This document shows positions 1 through 10,677 of a stretch of DNA of 64,000 nucleotides, piece by piece. Under the pieces are notes generated by a model. That model searched no databases. It was not told the origin of the DNA and saw nothing but the letters and a program-made list of their open reading frames with translations. The translations under genes and the position numbers were made by a program. Source of the stretch: Campylorhamphus procurvoides (taxonomy: Eukaryota > Chordata > Aves > Passeriformes > Dendrocolaptidae); NCBI GenBank assembly GCA_013396655.1, contig WBMV01000298.1:3039632-3103631 (forward strand). Direction: 5' to 3'. The first letter of the stretch is position 1; each line of letters begins with the position of its first letter.

Positions 1-3000
1 AAACAGCTATCATTTTATTGCAGGCTTCCAGGTTTACTTAGTTAGGATCTGTAAATTTGCTGGGTAGTGATTAAAGTTTTATGCTCTGAAAAATTACACT
101 GGCTGAACACACATCATTTCCCTCAGTGAATGTTTCAAGCACAGCATTTATTTCTTATTATGGCAAGAATCTGCAAAAATACACTCCCTTTAGCAAATAC
201 TGAAGTAAATGGCATTATTCCCATAATATCAGGCTTTCATAGAGCTCTTTTTACCTACAGAATTCCAAGCCAATTACCCAGAAAACAAATAGCTTTCCTT
301 TACTTGAAGCAAGCTGATGGCAGAGTCCTATGGAACAGATCGAAATCCAGGTGCTGTTCCACTGTGGCTTACACAGATCTAGATTAGGGCTGCCACACCA
401 CTGTTGTCCCCACCCAGCCTTGTCTTCTGCTTTCCATTGCTCCCCGTTCAAAGAGCTAAAATAATTTAAAAAAAGCTAATCTGGGGTAAAGAAAGGCTCA
501 TTAACTGGGACAACATGTTTCTGAACTGACCAACTCCTTGCAAGTAAGGCTATGGGCGAAGGAGAGTGCAGAATTGCTGGTTTGCTTACACTGCCACAAA
601 ACAACTGCTGAGCCCCAGAACCAAATATGCCGACCTGCAACATCAGGTAACATTTAAAAAGCACACATTAACCTGAGAAGAAAACAATTCCTTTTATATT
701 ACAGTAGCAGCAAACAAGTTCTGCCTACAACAGAAGGCTGCAACTGAACTCTGCTATAAACTGCAGTCTTTCAATAGTTTCTTTGCACTATGCTGCCCTT
801 ATGTGCCTTGGCCTGAGGAAAAACAGTCTGCAAATTTTCATTGGTCCTTGCTACACTTCTTATTCTTTTATTTTATTTTTAGTTAGGTTGAATACATACC
901 TCTGCTTGCATTTGGTAAGTATTTTCTACTTTACTAAAATCCTCTGTTACAGTCATATTTTCTTCCTAAAACAAAGTAGAGAGATATATTAAAAGACAGA
1001 AAGTAGGCATGTGTTGGAACTGTATGTACATGGTGTCCTGTAAAAGATGAACTGTTTTGGCATATTACTTATGACTTTGCAAAAGGAATTTGGAATTTTC
1101 TATTCAAATATGTTCAGTTATAAACTAGCTGGATGTTAAAGACTTCTTGATATTATTTAAAGTAAATCATACAGTAGCTCTACAATGTAATTTTGCTGCT
1201 GTTCACTTGAAGAGAACTTAAAAGTGGTTGCTAGGTAGAAGCTGTGTGTATAGTCTGTAACTGTAAATTCACCTGGTGCAAAAACCTAGAAGCTTCAATT
1301 GTTTTCAGAAAGCATGTGAGAAGTGCTTTTCAGGCTTCTATTTTAAGCTATTTTATCAGTAGCAGCTGGTAGCAAGCTAACGTGAATAATGACTGAACAC
1401 CAGTTATTCTGGCAGAACGGTAACCCTTAAAAAAGGCTGTTCCACCAGTGATACTTTTGCATCAACAGCATCTGTAGTCAACATAATGTCTGTACAGAGC
1501 ACTAGCATATCCTGTAAGACTTAGAAACAAGGTATTGAACTCACTAGGATACAGAATAACTCCAGTTACATCCGAATATTTGACAAGCTTGCTAGTCCAA
1601 CAATCACACTTCTTGCACCCAATTCACTCTCCAGTAAAGTTTAGATGACTGATTTATTTAAAATTACTGTAACACAACAAAAAGCACATCTTACAATTTA
1701 ATTGTAAATGTAACTTTGCATTTAATATCCAGGAACTAGGGAAGCAGATCCTAAGCCTTCCAATTAAAGGTTTGGGTTTTAAAAATTTATTTACATAGGA
1801 AATATTTGCTTTCAGCTTTGATATGTCTCAAAAGATGCTTTGTGTCAGGACGTTTCCTACAGAGGCTCAAATCTTCAAGTTTGTCAAGTAGCATGCAAGC
1901 ATAACTGTATGTAAATGACATTAACCATAAGAAGAATTTTCCTTTAAAAATATTATATGGAAATTACATCCATAATTACCATTGCACAGCACCCTACAAG
2001 CATCAAATTTTGAAATTTCAATTTTATGATTGATTGGCAGTGCTCAAATTCAAGCACAACAGTCCTATTTTTGGATAACCTCTTCTAGTAAGGGCAAGGA
2101 TCGTGGCCAGTTAGACCCTAAAAACTATTATTTCTTCTTTTAGGTGGCTGGCTGTGGTTTTCTGAAGAGTCACCAAGACAATCCAGAACCAACAGCTCAT
2201 TTAATTTACAAATGGGGCAAATCTTAATATTTATTATAGAATTCAATTACCACTGATAAGAAAGATTTTTTCCCCCCCAGAGCCCTCATGTCTTGTAGAA
2301 CTAACCACACAGAAAACACACACTTCTACAACTTATAGAAGTAACTATGCTGTAATACAACTGTAGAGTAAACACAGAAAAAAATGCATTTGTTTTCCTC
2401 TGTTCGCTCTCCTTAATCCGTTATAAAAAAAAGTTCTCTTTCCTGCTGAGCGGATTCAAGCCGTGGAATTTGGCTGTGCCCTCTCAAGGTTCTCGTGTAT
2501 TTAAGGACAGTGCCATCCTGTGGCTTCAGGCGCTATTGCAAGTTCAGGGCTATGGACTGAAGGATCATTTTGTAACATCTACTACAACATTTCCCTCACA
2601 GCTAATTTTTATCCCATCAGATTTGACAGTAACTGCATGTGTTATCGAAGATAAATGGATGAAATAATTGCTGAAGTCATAACCAGTTGGCCTTCTGTGA
2701 TACATATTCTGTTAGATACTTTGTTCCTCTTTGGCACTGTGTTCAGACAAAGACACAGGAAAGACAGGTAGGACACCACAGAATTTTAAACTGGAATCAA
2801 AACTTAGACTACATCAAAAGCAAAAACTTTTTCATTCAAGGATATATTGACATTGGAAGACTGTGTCACTGAGTGAGCAAAACTTCAAAATATTTGTTTA
2901 ACGGATAGTATGGATATTCATCCATAACTGGGACTCCTGAATAACAGTTTTGAAATTTCTGAGAATGCTGCACATATATATTCAAGGATATATCCCAGTA

Positions 3001-5645
3001 GAGACAAACTCTAAGCCAGAGCCCACAGGATATGGTTTGTGAGCTGCTTTGTTTGTTTTGTTAAATAACACTACGACAGGTACAACAGATATTAACACTG
3101 TTACTTTTAAACAAGATGGCCAATGCCAATTGTTAGAAACAGCGATTAAAGAAAGCAAGTCTCATCACCACACCACTCCCCAAGTAAAACATAAGTGGTA
3201 AATATAAAACCAGGAGGAACAGAAAAAAAAGTTACTTTTGAGCAGGTGGGCTGAGTAAGGGAGATTGGTTTCCCCATTGATTTTACTTTCCCTGCAGCCT
3301 TTGAAGCAGACTAAGTGCTCTGTAGTGCTGCATATATTTACAGCACACTATAAATAAATGCCACTATGTGCATCTATTTCTGATTAAAATCCTGTGTAAA
3401 TGTGTATGGAAATCAGGTGCTGCCCCCAGGCATCCTGACAAGCTGTGAATGCAAGCTCCTGCTGCTGTAAAGGTTACACACTTCTGATCTCACAGACTTC
3501 CTATGATAGCAACAATAAGGGTTAAGGAAATTGTTCTGTGGATTAATTAAAAATAAATATATAACATAGCCAGCTGATTTCTAAAGAGGCCTTAGATAAG
3601 CTTGCAACAACTAGAACCATATGGAGATTGTGAAGAGAGATTAATTTTGCAGTTGCCTAGAATGGTATTAGCTAGAAGTGAAGTTAGCGAACGCAGTTAA
3701 GAACAAATTGCCAGCAGTGAGAGTTGTTAGCAGAAAAGCTGCAAGGCAAATAAAAGCTCCCGCAGTAGAGTGATTTAAAATTGGATGGAACAAAGCACTA
3801 AAAATTATACCGCGGGGAACTACTCTGAAAAAAAAAATAACTTCATGTTGTTTTTCTCAGAGTTCCCTAGAGCTAACACTTTGCTAACACTGAGAAACCC
3901 ACAACTTAAGCAGCATTTCACAGTCTCTCAACTAAGTGGAAAGAACATTTCCATTCTGCAACACACAGCATCTCTGAAACAGAAAAAGATTAGTGTGAAA
4001 TTATTAAAACTATAATAAGACATGGAATGTTCTCACATTGTAAAAACAGCCCACTCTCCACCCAGGTTAAACCACCACTGCTTGCCAGCTCACATTACGC
4101 TTTTGAACCTGACTGTATACCCCCAAATAAAACCATTTGTTTGTCCAGGTCACACTTCAGTTTGCAATTGTTTTTCCTAGCCTGAAGTGGTGTGCACAGC
4201 CCGTCTAAAGCACGCTCACCTATTTAACATCCTGCCTGCTCCTGTTGTGTGCCATCCACCATGTGCTGAATGCTCCATGCCATCCCAGGTCAGTCAGGCT
4301 CATGTCAAAAATGGAAGTCAGTTGTTCAGGCTCACTGTAGGGTAAGTATCTGCCACTGTGTTTTCTAATCTAGCCACACTCTGAAGAGCTGTTTAAGGGC
4401 TAGGATGAAAATACCCCATGATTTAACAGCTCACCATGGAAGTGGGTACAAAGCTTATAATTTTCTATACTAACAAAAAAGAATGCAAGTTGAGTTGTTT
4501 TGTCTTCTACTGTTCCTCTTAAAATCCACCAGACTTTACACTCCTCTTAACTCACTTAATAGAAACAGAAGGCATTTAACTTGTAATTCTCCCCGGGACA
4601 GACATGCACCCAGCCATGCATCTGGGAAAAACACAGGGAGGAGGATCCTGTATCTATCTCAGAGCAGCCTCCAGGTCTTCTTGCCACCTAGTCTCAGAGC
4701 TTCACTATGAGCTTTTCCTAAATCAAGGGTCAAGGGGTCTTCATTATTGCCTTCTTTATTCCTAAATGGACACTTTATTTAGGTACTACATTGACAGCAT
4801 CACAGTTTTAAAAGAAAACAGTAAATCCTATTTTGCTGGGGAAAAAGAAGTTGGAGTAAGCACTCATCTTCAAAAACATGCAGCATCCGAGATGTGGGCA
4901 TGCAGTTTCACTGTGGGCACGTCACTGTTTAGGCTGCGTAACTTACTCTCTCACTTAGGCTGAGTCACTTACTAACACTGAATTGCACTGTAATGTCATG
5001 CCATTCCAGGAAACCCTTATGCAGTTCTTTTTCACTCCACTGACTGATCAGTTCACTAAGAGTTGATAGTAAATTCTGTCAGCTCCTTTTTACCCCAGCT
5101 CATTTGTGAATATGCTAAAAAGGCACAGATTTCCTGGGGAACTTCAGCAGTAAATAACTTTCAAAAGCAACCGCTTATTCCATCAAGGATCAGCTTTGCT
5201 CTGCTTTTAAGAGCCCTAGGTGTTGAATGCCATTCAAAACTGGTTTATGAAATCCAAAAACATAATCAGCACAATTGTTAGGTCAAATATCACCCTTACG
5301 GAGCATTTACTCTGTGGACAAAGGTTCAAAGGCAAGACTATGCATTTTTCAGTGTTGTAAAATTATTTTCTGAGGTCAAAAAACTTATTATGGTAAAGGA
5401 ACCTTTTGAGTCCACAAGGGGCTTCTGTCACTTCAGCTATCTTGATCACATCCCGTGTGTTTTCTCAAAACTTCTCTACTTAAGTGGAAAAGGTGGAAAG
5501 GGAGAGGAAATTGCTCTGTGGGTATTTGTCGCTAAGGTAATCACACAGCTACCCCGACACTTACACAAAGGTACGCTCCAAGTTATGTCGCTGTGTACCC
5601 CTTCATCAGTTCCATCCACAGGAGGATGGTGTATTACACGAACAG
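1..5645. other. AT-rich unique sequence, no gene supported
   Basis: No recognisable gene, RNA gene or interspersed repeat was found in this stretch. The open frames present are short (60-90 codons), lack splice-flanked structure or family resemblance, and are best treated as chance. A TTTATT at 14-19 reads as AATAAA on the minus strand, so the left part could be the 3' untranslated region of a minus-strand gene lying to the right. I found no coding exon to support that, so it remains speculation. Confidence 0.5.
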
Positions 5646-5785
5646 ATCACAGAAACAATTAGGTTGGAAAAGCCCCCTGCTGCCATCGAGTCCAGCCTGT
5701 GCCCGGACACCACCGGGCACCGAGTGCCACTTCCAGTCTCTCCCGAAACACCTCCAGGGACGATGACTCCAACATCCAACACGAA
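5646..5785 (-). mobile_element. CR1 LINE 3'-end fragment
   Basis: On the plus strand this reads ATCACAGAAACA, TTAGGTTGGAAAAG, ATCGAGTCCAGCC and CACCTCCAGGGACGATGACTCC. These are landmarks of the 3' terminal region of avian CR1 elements in reverse orientation, so the element lies on the minus strand and is heavily 5'-truncated, as is usual for CR1. No reverse-transcriptase coding sequence remains. The right boundary is approximate because the sequence passes into a GC-rich unique block. A second CR1 fragment at 6731 covers part of the same consensus region. Confidence 0.75.
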
Positions 5786-6232
5786 ACAGGCGAGGCGGGG
5801 CGGGAAAAACACGCAGCCTGTGGGGACGGCCCGGGGAGCCACATTCCGCTTTCCCCGCCGAGTCTGGCAAGGCTGCAGCCCTCCAGGGACAGGCCGCCCT
5901 CCCGGGACAGGCAGCCCTCGCAGGACAGGCAGCCCTCCAGGGACAGGCAGCCCTCCCAGGATACGCAGTCCTCCCGGGTCAGGCAGCCCTCCCGGGACAG
6001 GCAGCCCTCCCAGGACACGCTGCCCTCCCAGGACAGGCCGCCTTTCCCAGCGGTGCCTCCGAGAGCTCCCAGCGCCATCCCCGCCCTGCCGTCCCTCCCC
6101 TCCCGTCCCGTCCCGTNGGGCCCGGCCTCCGAAACCATGGCAACCGTGGGGCGCCGCGTCACACAGCCCGCCCGCGCCGGCCTGTGACACCGCGGGCCGC
6201 GCCGGCTGCACCGTCATCATCGGCATCGGCAT
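5786..6232. promoter_or_regulatory. CpG-rich block (possible CpG island)
   Basis: This short stretch is strikingly GC- and CpG-rich compared with the AT-rich surroundings (for example GGGGCGCCGCGTCAC and CCGCGGGCCGCGCCGG). It contains a minisatellite (5876-6053) and an ambiguous base N at 6117. At 6135-6145 it has CCATGGCAACC, which resembles half of an RFX X-box, followed by CGTCAC, a CRE half-site. An imperfect inverted repeat pairs GTCACACAG (6158-6166) with CTGTGAC (6182-6188). It could be a CpG-island promoter, but no first exon is evident on either strand. The composition may simply reflect the minisatellite and a GC-rich repeat remnant. Confidence 0.35.
5876..6053. repeat. 18-bp minisatellite, about nine copies
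   Basis: Nine consecutive 18-bp units run from 5876 to 6037, followed by a decayed partial unit to 6053. The unit is close to CAGCCCTCCCGGGACAGG. Units differ at a few positions, such as CCAGG versus CCGGG and GACAGG versus GATACG. Because 18 is a multiple of three and the unit lacks stop codons, long frames stay open on both strands and encode imperfect hexapeptide repeats such as RQPSRD. I regard these frames as by-products of the repeat, not genes. GC-rich minisatellites of this kind are often length-variable and hard to assemble. Confidence 0.93.
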
Positions 6233-6708
6233 TGGGGGAAATAAAAGAGTATGGCTTCATTGCAAGCAAATAGTCCGTCAACTCAAGAACTATGAGGGAG
6301 TTGTAAGGTGCCAGGTCCTGTCTGGAACTGGTGCCAGGGACAATTTGCGTTCGGGAATAGGGAATTATCAAAATAGATAGAGATATGTCTGGAAGGCGCC
6401 CCCACCACGTGGTAAATCCTTTATGTGCAGAGGAAAGTGGTCACTCTGACCAGGAGACCCCACCTCGCTGCACAGGGGGCATGCCAAACCCAATCAGAAG
6501 AAGAGGCCCACTCCTCTCATTATGCTAAGAAGGTGGGACTCTGGGGACACATAAAAAGCATGATTTTTGGGGTGTGGCCATGCTTTTTGGACCTCCGTGG
6601 CCGGGCCACCCAGCACGTGCTGAAATAGAAACTTTCCTTTTTCTGCTAAACTTTATCTCACAGATATTCGTATCTTAACTAAATTAAATAAAAGAGATTT
6701 TTCTCACA
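6233..6708 (+). mobile_element. Probable solo LTR of an endogenous retrovirus
   Basis: The segment begins TGGGGGAAATAAAAG and ends TTTTTCTCACA, giving TG...CA termini. It has LTR-like signals in plus-strand order: a CCCAATCAG CCAAT-type motif near 6490, a TATA-like CATAAAAAG at 6550-6558, and a poly(A) signal AATAAA at 6687-6692 close to the 3' end. No gag, pol or env sequence flanks it, so it would be a solo LTR. The flanks are triplet repeats (CATCATCGGCATCGGCAT on the left, ATC units on the right), so the target duplication cannot be resolved and the left boundary is uncertain. The family is not assigned. Confidence 0.55.
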
Positions 6709-6729
6709 ATCATCATCATCATCATCATC
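6709..6729. repeat. (ATC)7 microsatellite
   Basis: Seven perfect ATC units directly follow the putative LTR end. The left flank of the LTR (6212-6232) is also made of ATC- and GGC-like triplets, which suggests the LTR inserted into a triplet repeat. Confidence 0.9.
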
Positions 6730-6730
6730 T

Positions 6731-6905
6731 GAGTGCCGCGTCCAGGCTTTCCTGAAGCACCTCCAGGGACGGTGGTTCTGTCACCTCCATGGCCAGCCCG
6801 TTCCAAAGCCTTAACCAGCTCTTTCTGTGAAGGAGTTCTTCATGATGTCCAGCCTACACCGATGCAGCTTTGAGGCTATGTCCTCTTGTCCTCAGAGGTC
6901 CCTCT
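6731..6905 (-). mobile_element. CR1 LINE 3'-region fragment
   Basis: Landmarks include GAGTGCCGCGTCCAGG, CACCTCCAGGGACGGTGG, CCCGTTCCAAAGCCTTAACC, CTGTGAAGGAGTTCTTC and TGTCCTCTTGTCC. These follow the order of reversed avian CR1 3' sequence, so the element is on the minus strand. It lacks the terminal 3' tail, and its left end overlaps by about 55 bp the consensus stretch also present in the fragment at 5646-5785. It therefore cannot simply be the continuation of one CR1 split by the LTR. Confidence 0.7.
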
Positions 6906-8330
6906 GCCTCTCACCACCTGGCTGCGTTATCTGCTTGGCTTTCCAATTCCTTTTCTGCTTTCCAGCCCGTCAGGCCCCAACATGCCCTATTATTCCTGCC
7001 CAGATGAAAGTTTTGGCATTTCTCCTGGCTGAACCTCATGAGATGTCTCAGCTCAGTCCCCCAGCCAGCCTGAGTGACAATATAAGGAGTAGCTCAGTGA
7101 CTAGCTCTGTATGTCTGGTCTCATTTGTATGAGCATTTTTAGGAAGGACTGCGAAAGTGACGTTACTGTTTACATTTGTGGTACATTGTGTTTTGGTTAC
7201 CTGAAATCTGCAGCCTGGCACAGAGTGATACTGTATGTTTATTGAAGGTCTCACAGCCTCCAGCGTTCACATTGCAAGTGTTGGAAAGTCTGTGTGACGT
7301 GATAAAGATAAATATTGCTATACTCTCCTAGATAAAAACATGACATGTAAAGACATCAAGACCTGATTTTACAAGTCAGATGCAGGAAAGAGAAATATTG
7401 AGGGAATTGAAGCCCTATCTTTTTTCCCCCTAATTAATCCCACTGGTGCAGTGTGTGCTTCGTGTACCATCATTAGGGAACCTCTGTACAAACTTCCTCA
7501 ACCATCATTAATATCATATCTGTCTTAAGAGGTACCAGTGACTTCTGCACGCTTCATAACTTTTGGAGTCTTCTGCCTTTGAATTTGGTCTCCAGATTTG
7601 CTGAACACTTAAAGCTTCAAGTGAAATGGATTGAACATGTTAGGTACTCATTACCTCTGGAGACGACTCTCCATGTTTCTCAGCAGGAACAACCAGAAGT
7701 AGAGAAAATTTTGAGTGTAACTGACTTTGATCAAAGTTATATGACAAAACAAGGAAGAAGCTTGTAACAGAATCCAGTAATAATGCTGCCTAGTCATTTG
7801 ACATAAATCAAGAACTTACATGAATAAATTCTGGGCACTGCTGACTTTCATGAATAAAATACAAAATGGAAAAAGAATGCAGAGAAAATTATAAATGTAT
7901 ATTCCTCAGAAATAAATTCTTTCATTAAATAGGGAGTTAAATGCATTTGAAAGTAGTCTGTCACAGGGATACTTAATTTTTTTTTTGATGGTTTGTTTAC
8001 CCCAGATGTTTGTAGAGGATTTACTTAAGTATATAACAGTATAAATAGACATCCTCTAAGTATTGAATGATGCTTATCAAGAAATCATCAATACAGCTTT
8101 TAAAGAATTGTTGGATAATGTAATGTAGCCAGATTGTTTGCTCTCCAGTTTGTTTTCATGTTTTGATTTAACTTTTGATTAAAAGTGATTTGCCTTTTTA
8201 TGAAAGACAGCCCATATCAAACAAAATCTATTTACACTCATATATGTAAATATGCAATGAAATCTCATAGGTGTTTTGCACTTCATAATTCAATACTGTG
8301 TCATCTTTAACTTTCTGTATGGTAATAGTG
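6906..8330. other. Unique AT-rich sequence, nothing recognised
   Basis: I see no repeat of known family, no RNA gene and no convincing exon here. The two open frames at 6827-7132 and 7579-7767 have no recognisable domain. Confidence 0.5.
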
Positions 8331-8450
8331 TTCAAAGGCAGGGTGGGTTTGGCTTTGAGCACCCGGGTCTAGTGAAAGGTGTCCCTGCGGAAGTGTTGGA
8401 CTAGATGGCCTTTAAAGGTGCCTTCCATCACAAACTATTTTATGATACTA
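8331..8450 (+). mobile_element. CR1 LINE 3' end
   Basis: The plus strand reads CTTTGAGCACCCGGGTCTAGTG, GGTGTCCCTGC, TTGGACTAGATGGCCTTTAAAG and GTGCCTTCCATCACAAACT, ending near ATTTTATGATACTA. This is the last ~120 bp of an avian CR1 in forward orientation, 5'-truncated and moderately diverged. Confidence 0.88.
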
Positions 8451-8993
8451 CATTTTGTTTAAAAAGTTGAGTATTTTTTAATATTTGAATAGTAACTGAA
8501 CTTCATATCTGCTAACTATACTTCCCTGCAGTTTTCAAGAGACCAATGTTGTCACTGAGAAATAGGTTGGCCTCGGTAATCTATGGTGCTTTTCCTCTAT
8601 ATTTGCTCTTCCTCTTTTTGTATTAATAAGATCTTTGATTAACTAGGTTTAGGTCTGTGGAGAAAAGTGCCAATATTTGAAATGACCTTGAGTATGACTA
8701 ATATCCCTATTTTACAGTAGGGGCCCTGTTTTGCACCTGAAATGGTGAGTTAGAACTTTTATGTTTAAAAATACAGACCACAGGGAGTTATACAAATACT
8801 AAGGAAAATAGATAATTGGAAGATCAGCCGTATGGTTCTGTTTATACCAAGCTGGCATGTTTTGGGAGTTTTCAAGGTTAAATTCTCCACTCTTTCTCCT
8901 GCAAGCAAGCAGGATGTGGCAACTTGCACCTGTTTAGATTTCACCATACTATAGTGTGCCACAGAACAGAGCAAGGGGTTGCAACAGGGGCCA

Positions 8994-9511
8994 AATCATA
9001 GAATTACAGAATGGCCTGGTTTTGAAGGGACCTTAAAGATCATGTAGTCCAACTTCGCTACCATGAACAGGGACACTTCTATTAGACCAGTTTCCTCAGG
9101 GCCCCATCCAACCTGGCCTTGAACCCTCCCAGTGATGGGGCATCTCCATCTTCTCTGGGCAATCTGTTCCAGTGCCTCACCACCCTCACAGTAATTTCTT
9201 CCTAATATGTAACCTACTCTCACTTTAAAGCCATTATGCCTTGTCCTATCACTACAGGCCCTTGTAAAAAATTCTTCTTCAGCCATCCAGCAGGTCCCCA
9301 TTTAGGTACTGGAAGGCTGCTATAAGGTCTTTCCAAAACCTTGTTTTTTCCAGGCTCACCAATGCCAATTCTCTTAGTCTTTCCTCCTAGGAGAGGTGTT
9401 TTATCCCTCTGATCATCTTGGTGGCCCTTCTCTGGACTTGCTTTAACAGGTCTATGTCCTTCCTATGCTGGCGACCCCAGAGCTGGATGCAGTACTCCAG
9501 ACTGGGGAACA
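8994..9511 (-). mobile_element. CR1 LINE, 3' ~520 bp
   Basis: Starts with AATCATAGAATTACAGAATGG and continues in the expected reversed CR1 order: GAAGGGACCTTAAAGATCAT, CCATCCAACCTGGCCTTGAA, AGTGCCTCACCACCCTCACAG, GGTACTGGAAGGCTGCTATAA, CTGATCATCTTGGTGGCCCT and GAGCTGGATGCAGTACTCCAG. It is a 5'-truncated minus-strand CR1 with no usable coding frame; the minus-strand open frame at 8996-9301 lies inside it and is not a gene. Confidence 0.95.
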
Positions 9512-9650
9512 TGACATCAACTCATCTTTTTGGGGGTAATATTTTTCTCTCAAACTGAGCACAGAAGATGATAATTTCGCTTTTAGATGGTAGGGCCCTA
9601 CTGCATTAAATGACTCTCCTATGGATGTATTAATAAGTTAAATATAGTAA

Positions 9651-9675
9651 TTGCTACAGTGCTACAGTGCTACAG
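9651..9675. repeat. Three-copy 8-bp tandem repeat
   Basis: TGCTACAG occurs three times in tandem, followed by TG. It is a short local duplication with no evident function. Confidence 0.85.
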
Positions 9676-10103
9676 TGTAAAGCCCAACAATTAAATACTT
9701 ATATCTCTCATTAGTTTGACTGTCCTTGAGAGTGATCACTGAAGTGTGTTAAAAAGGAGTTATTGTATCACATATAAAAAAATAAATATGAGTGTTAGTT
9801 GTTTTGCAACATTGTGCTATGGGATTACAGTAGGTGGCAACAGCTGAAGTCAATGCATGTTATGAAAATGGAGTTTATGTGGCATAAAATGTGATTGTAG
9901 AAATTACCATGAATTGGAAGGTTTGTTTACATTGGCTATATTGAGTAGATAAGGTCTATTTTAATTTTCATCAGTGCAAAACAAGAACAAAATTACAACT
10001 GAGTGGGAGAAGGGAATGGGAGAGGAATGAGTCTATTTGCTCTAATACCTCAGCCACACAGTACCTTCTTTACTGAAGTCTAATCATCAGTGTCAAAGCA
10101 TCG

Positions 10104-10677
10104 CCAGCCGGTTGAGGGAGGGGATTGTCCCACTCTGCTCTGCACTGGGGTGGCCTCACCTTGAATATTGTGTGCAGTTTTGGGTGCCACAAAATCAAAA
10201 AGCCATTAAGCTATTAGAAAGCATCTAAAGCAGGGCCACGAGGATGGTGAATGTCCTTGAGGGGAATCCGTATGAGGAGCAGCTGTGGACACTTGGTCTG
10301 TTCAGCCTGGTGAAGAGGAGATTGAGGGGAGACCTCACCGCAGTTACAACTTCCTTGTGAGGGGAAGAGGAGGGGCCAGCACTGATCTCTTCTCTGTGGT
10401 GACCAGTGACAGGACCTGAGGGAATGGCCTGAAGTTGTATCTGGGGAGGTAGGTTTAGGTTGAATGTTAGAAATAGGCTTTTCTCCCTGAGGGTGCTTGG
10501 GCACTGGAACAGGCTCCCCAGGGCAGTGGTCACAACACCAAGCCTGGCAAGAGTTCAAGAAGCATTTGGATGATGCTCTCAGGCACATGGTGTGACTCTT
10601 GGGATTGGCCCTGTGCAGTGCTAAGGATTGAACTCAAGGATCCTTGTGGGTCCCTTCCAACTCAGCATAATCTGTGC
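10104..10677 (+). mobile_element. CR1 LINE, 3' ~570 bp
   Basis: Forward-oriented CR1 with landmarks AGCCGGTTGAGGGAGGGGAT, GGTGGCCTCACCTTGAATAT, CACGAGGATGGTGAATGTCC, GGAGACCTCACCGCAG, CACTGGAACAGGCTCCCCAG and GGGTCCCTTCCAACTCAGCA near the 3' terminus. The element is 5'-truncated and the remaining sequence has no coding capacity. The minus-strand frames at 10214-10588 are shadows inside it. Confidence 0.95.

Noticed and set aside
5606..6380. Long overlapping open frames (up to 238 codons, both strands) over the GC-rich block
   Set aside because: They are created by the stop-free 18-bp tandem repeat and CpG-rich composition, and they cross an N, a CR1 and an LTR. No protein-family resemblance.
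10214..10588. Minus-strand open frame of 124 codons
   Set aside because: Lies entirely inside a plus-strand CR1 3' region and reads its complement.
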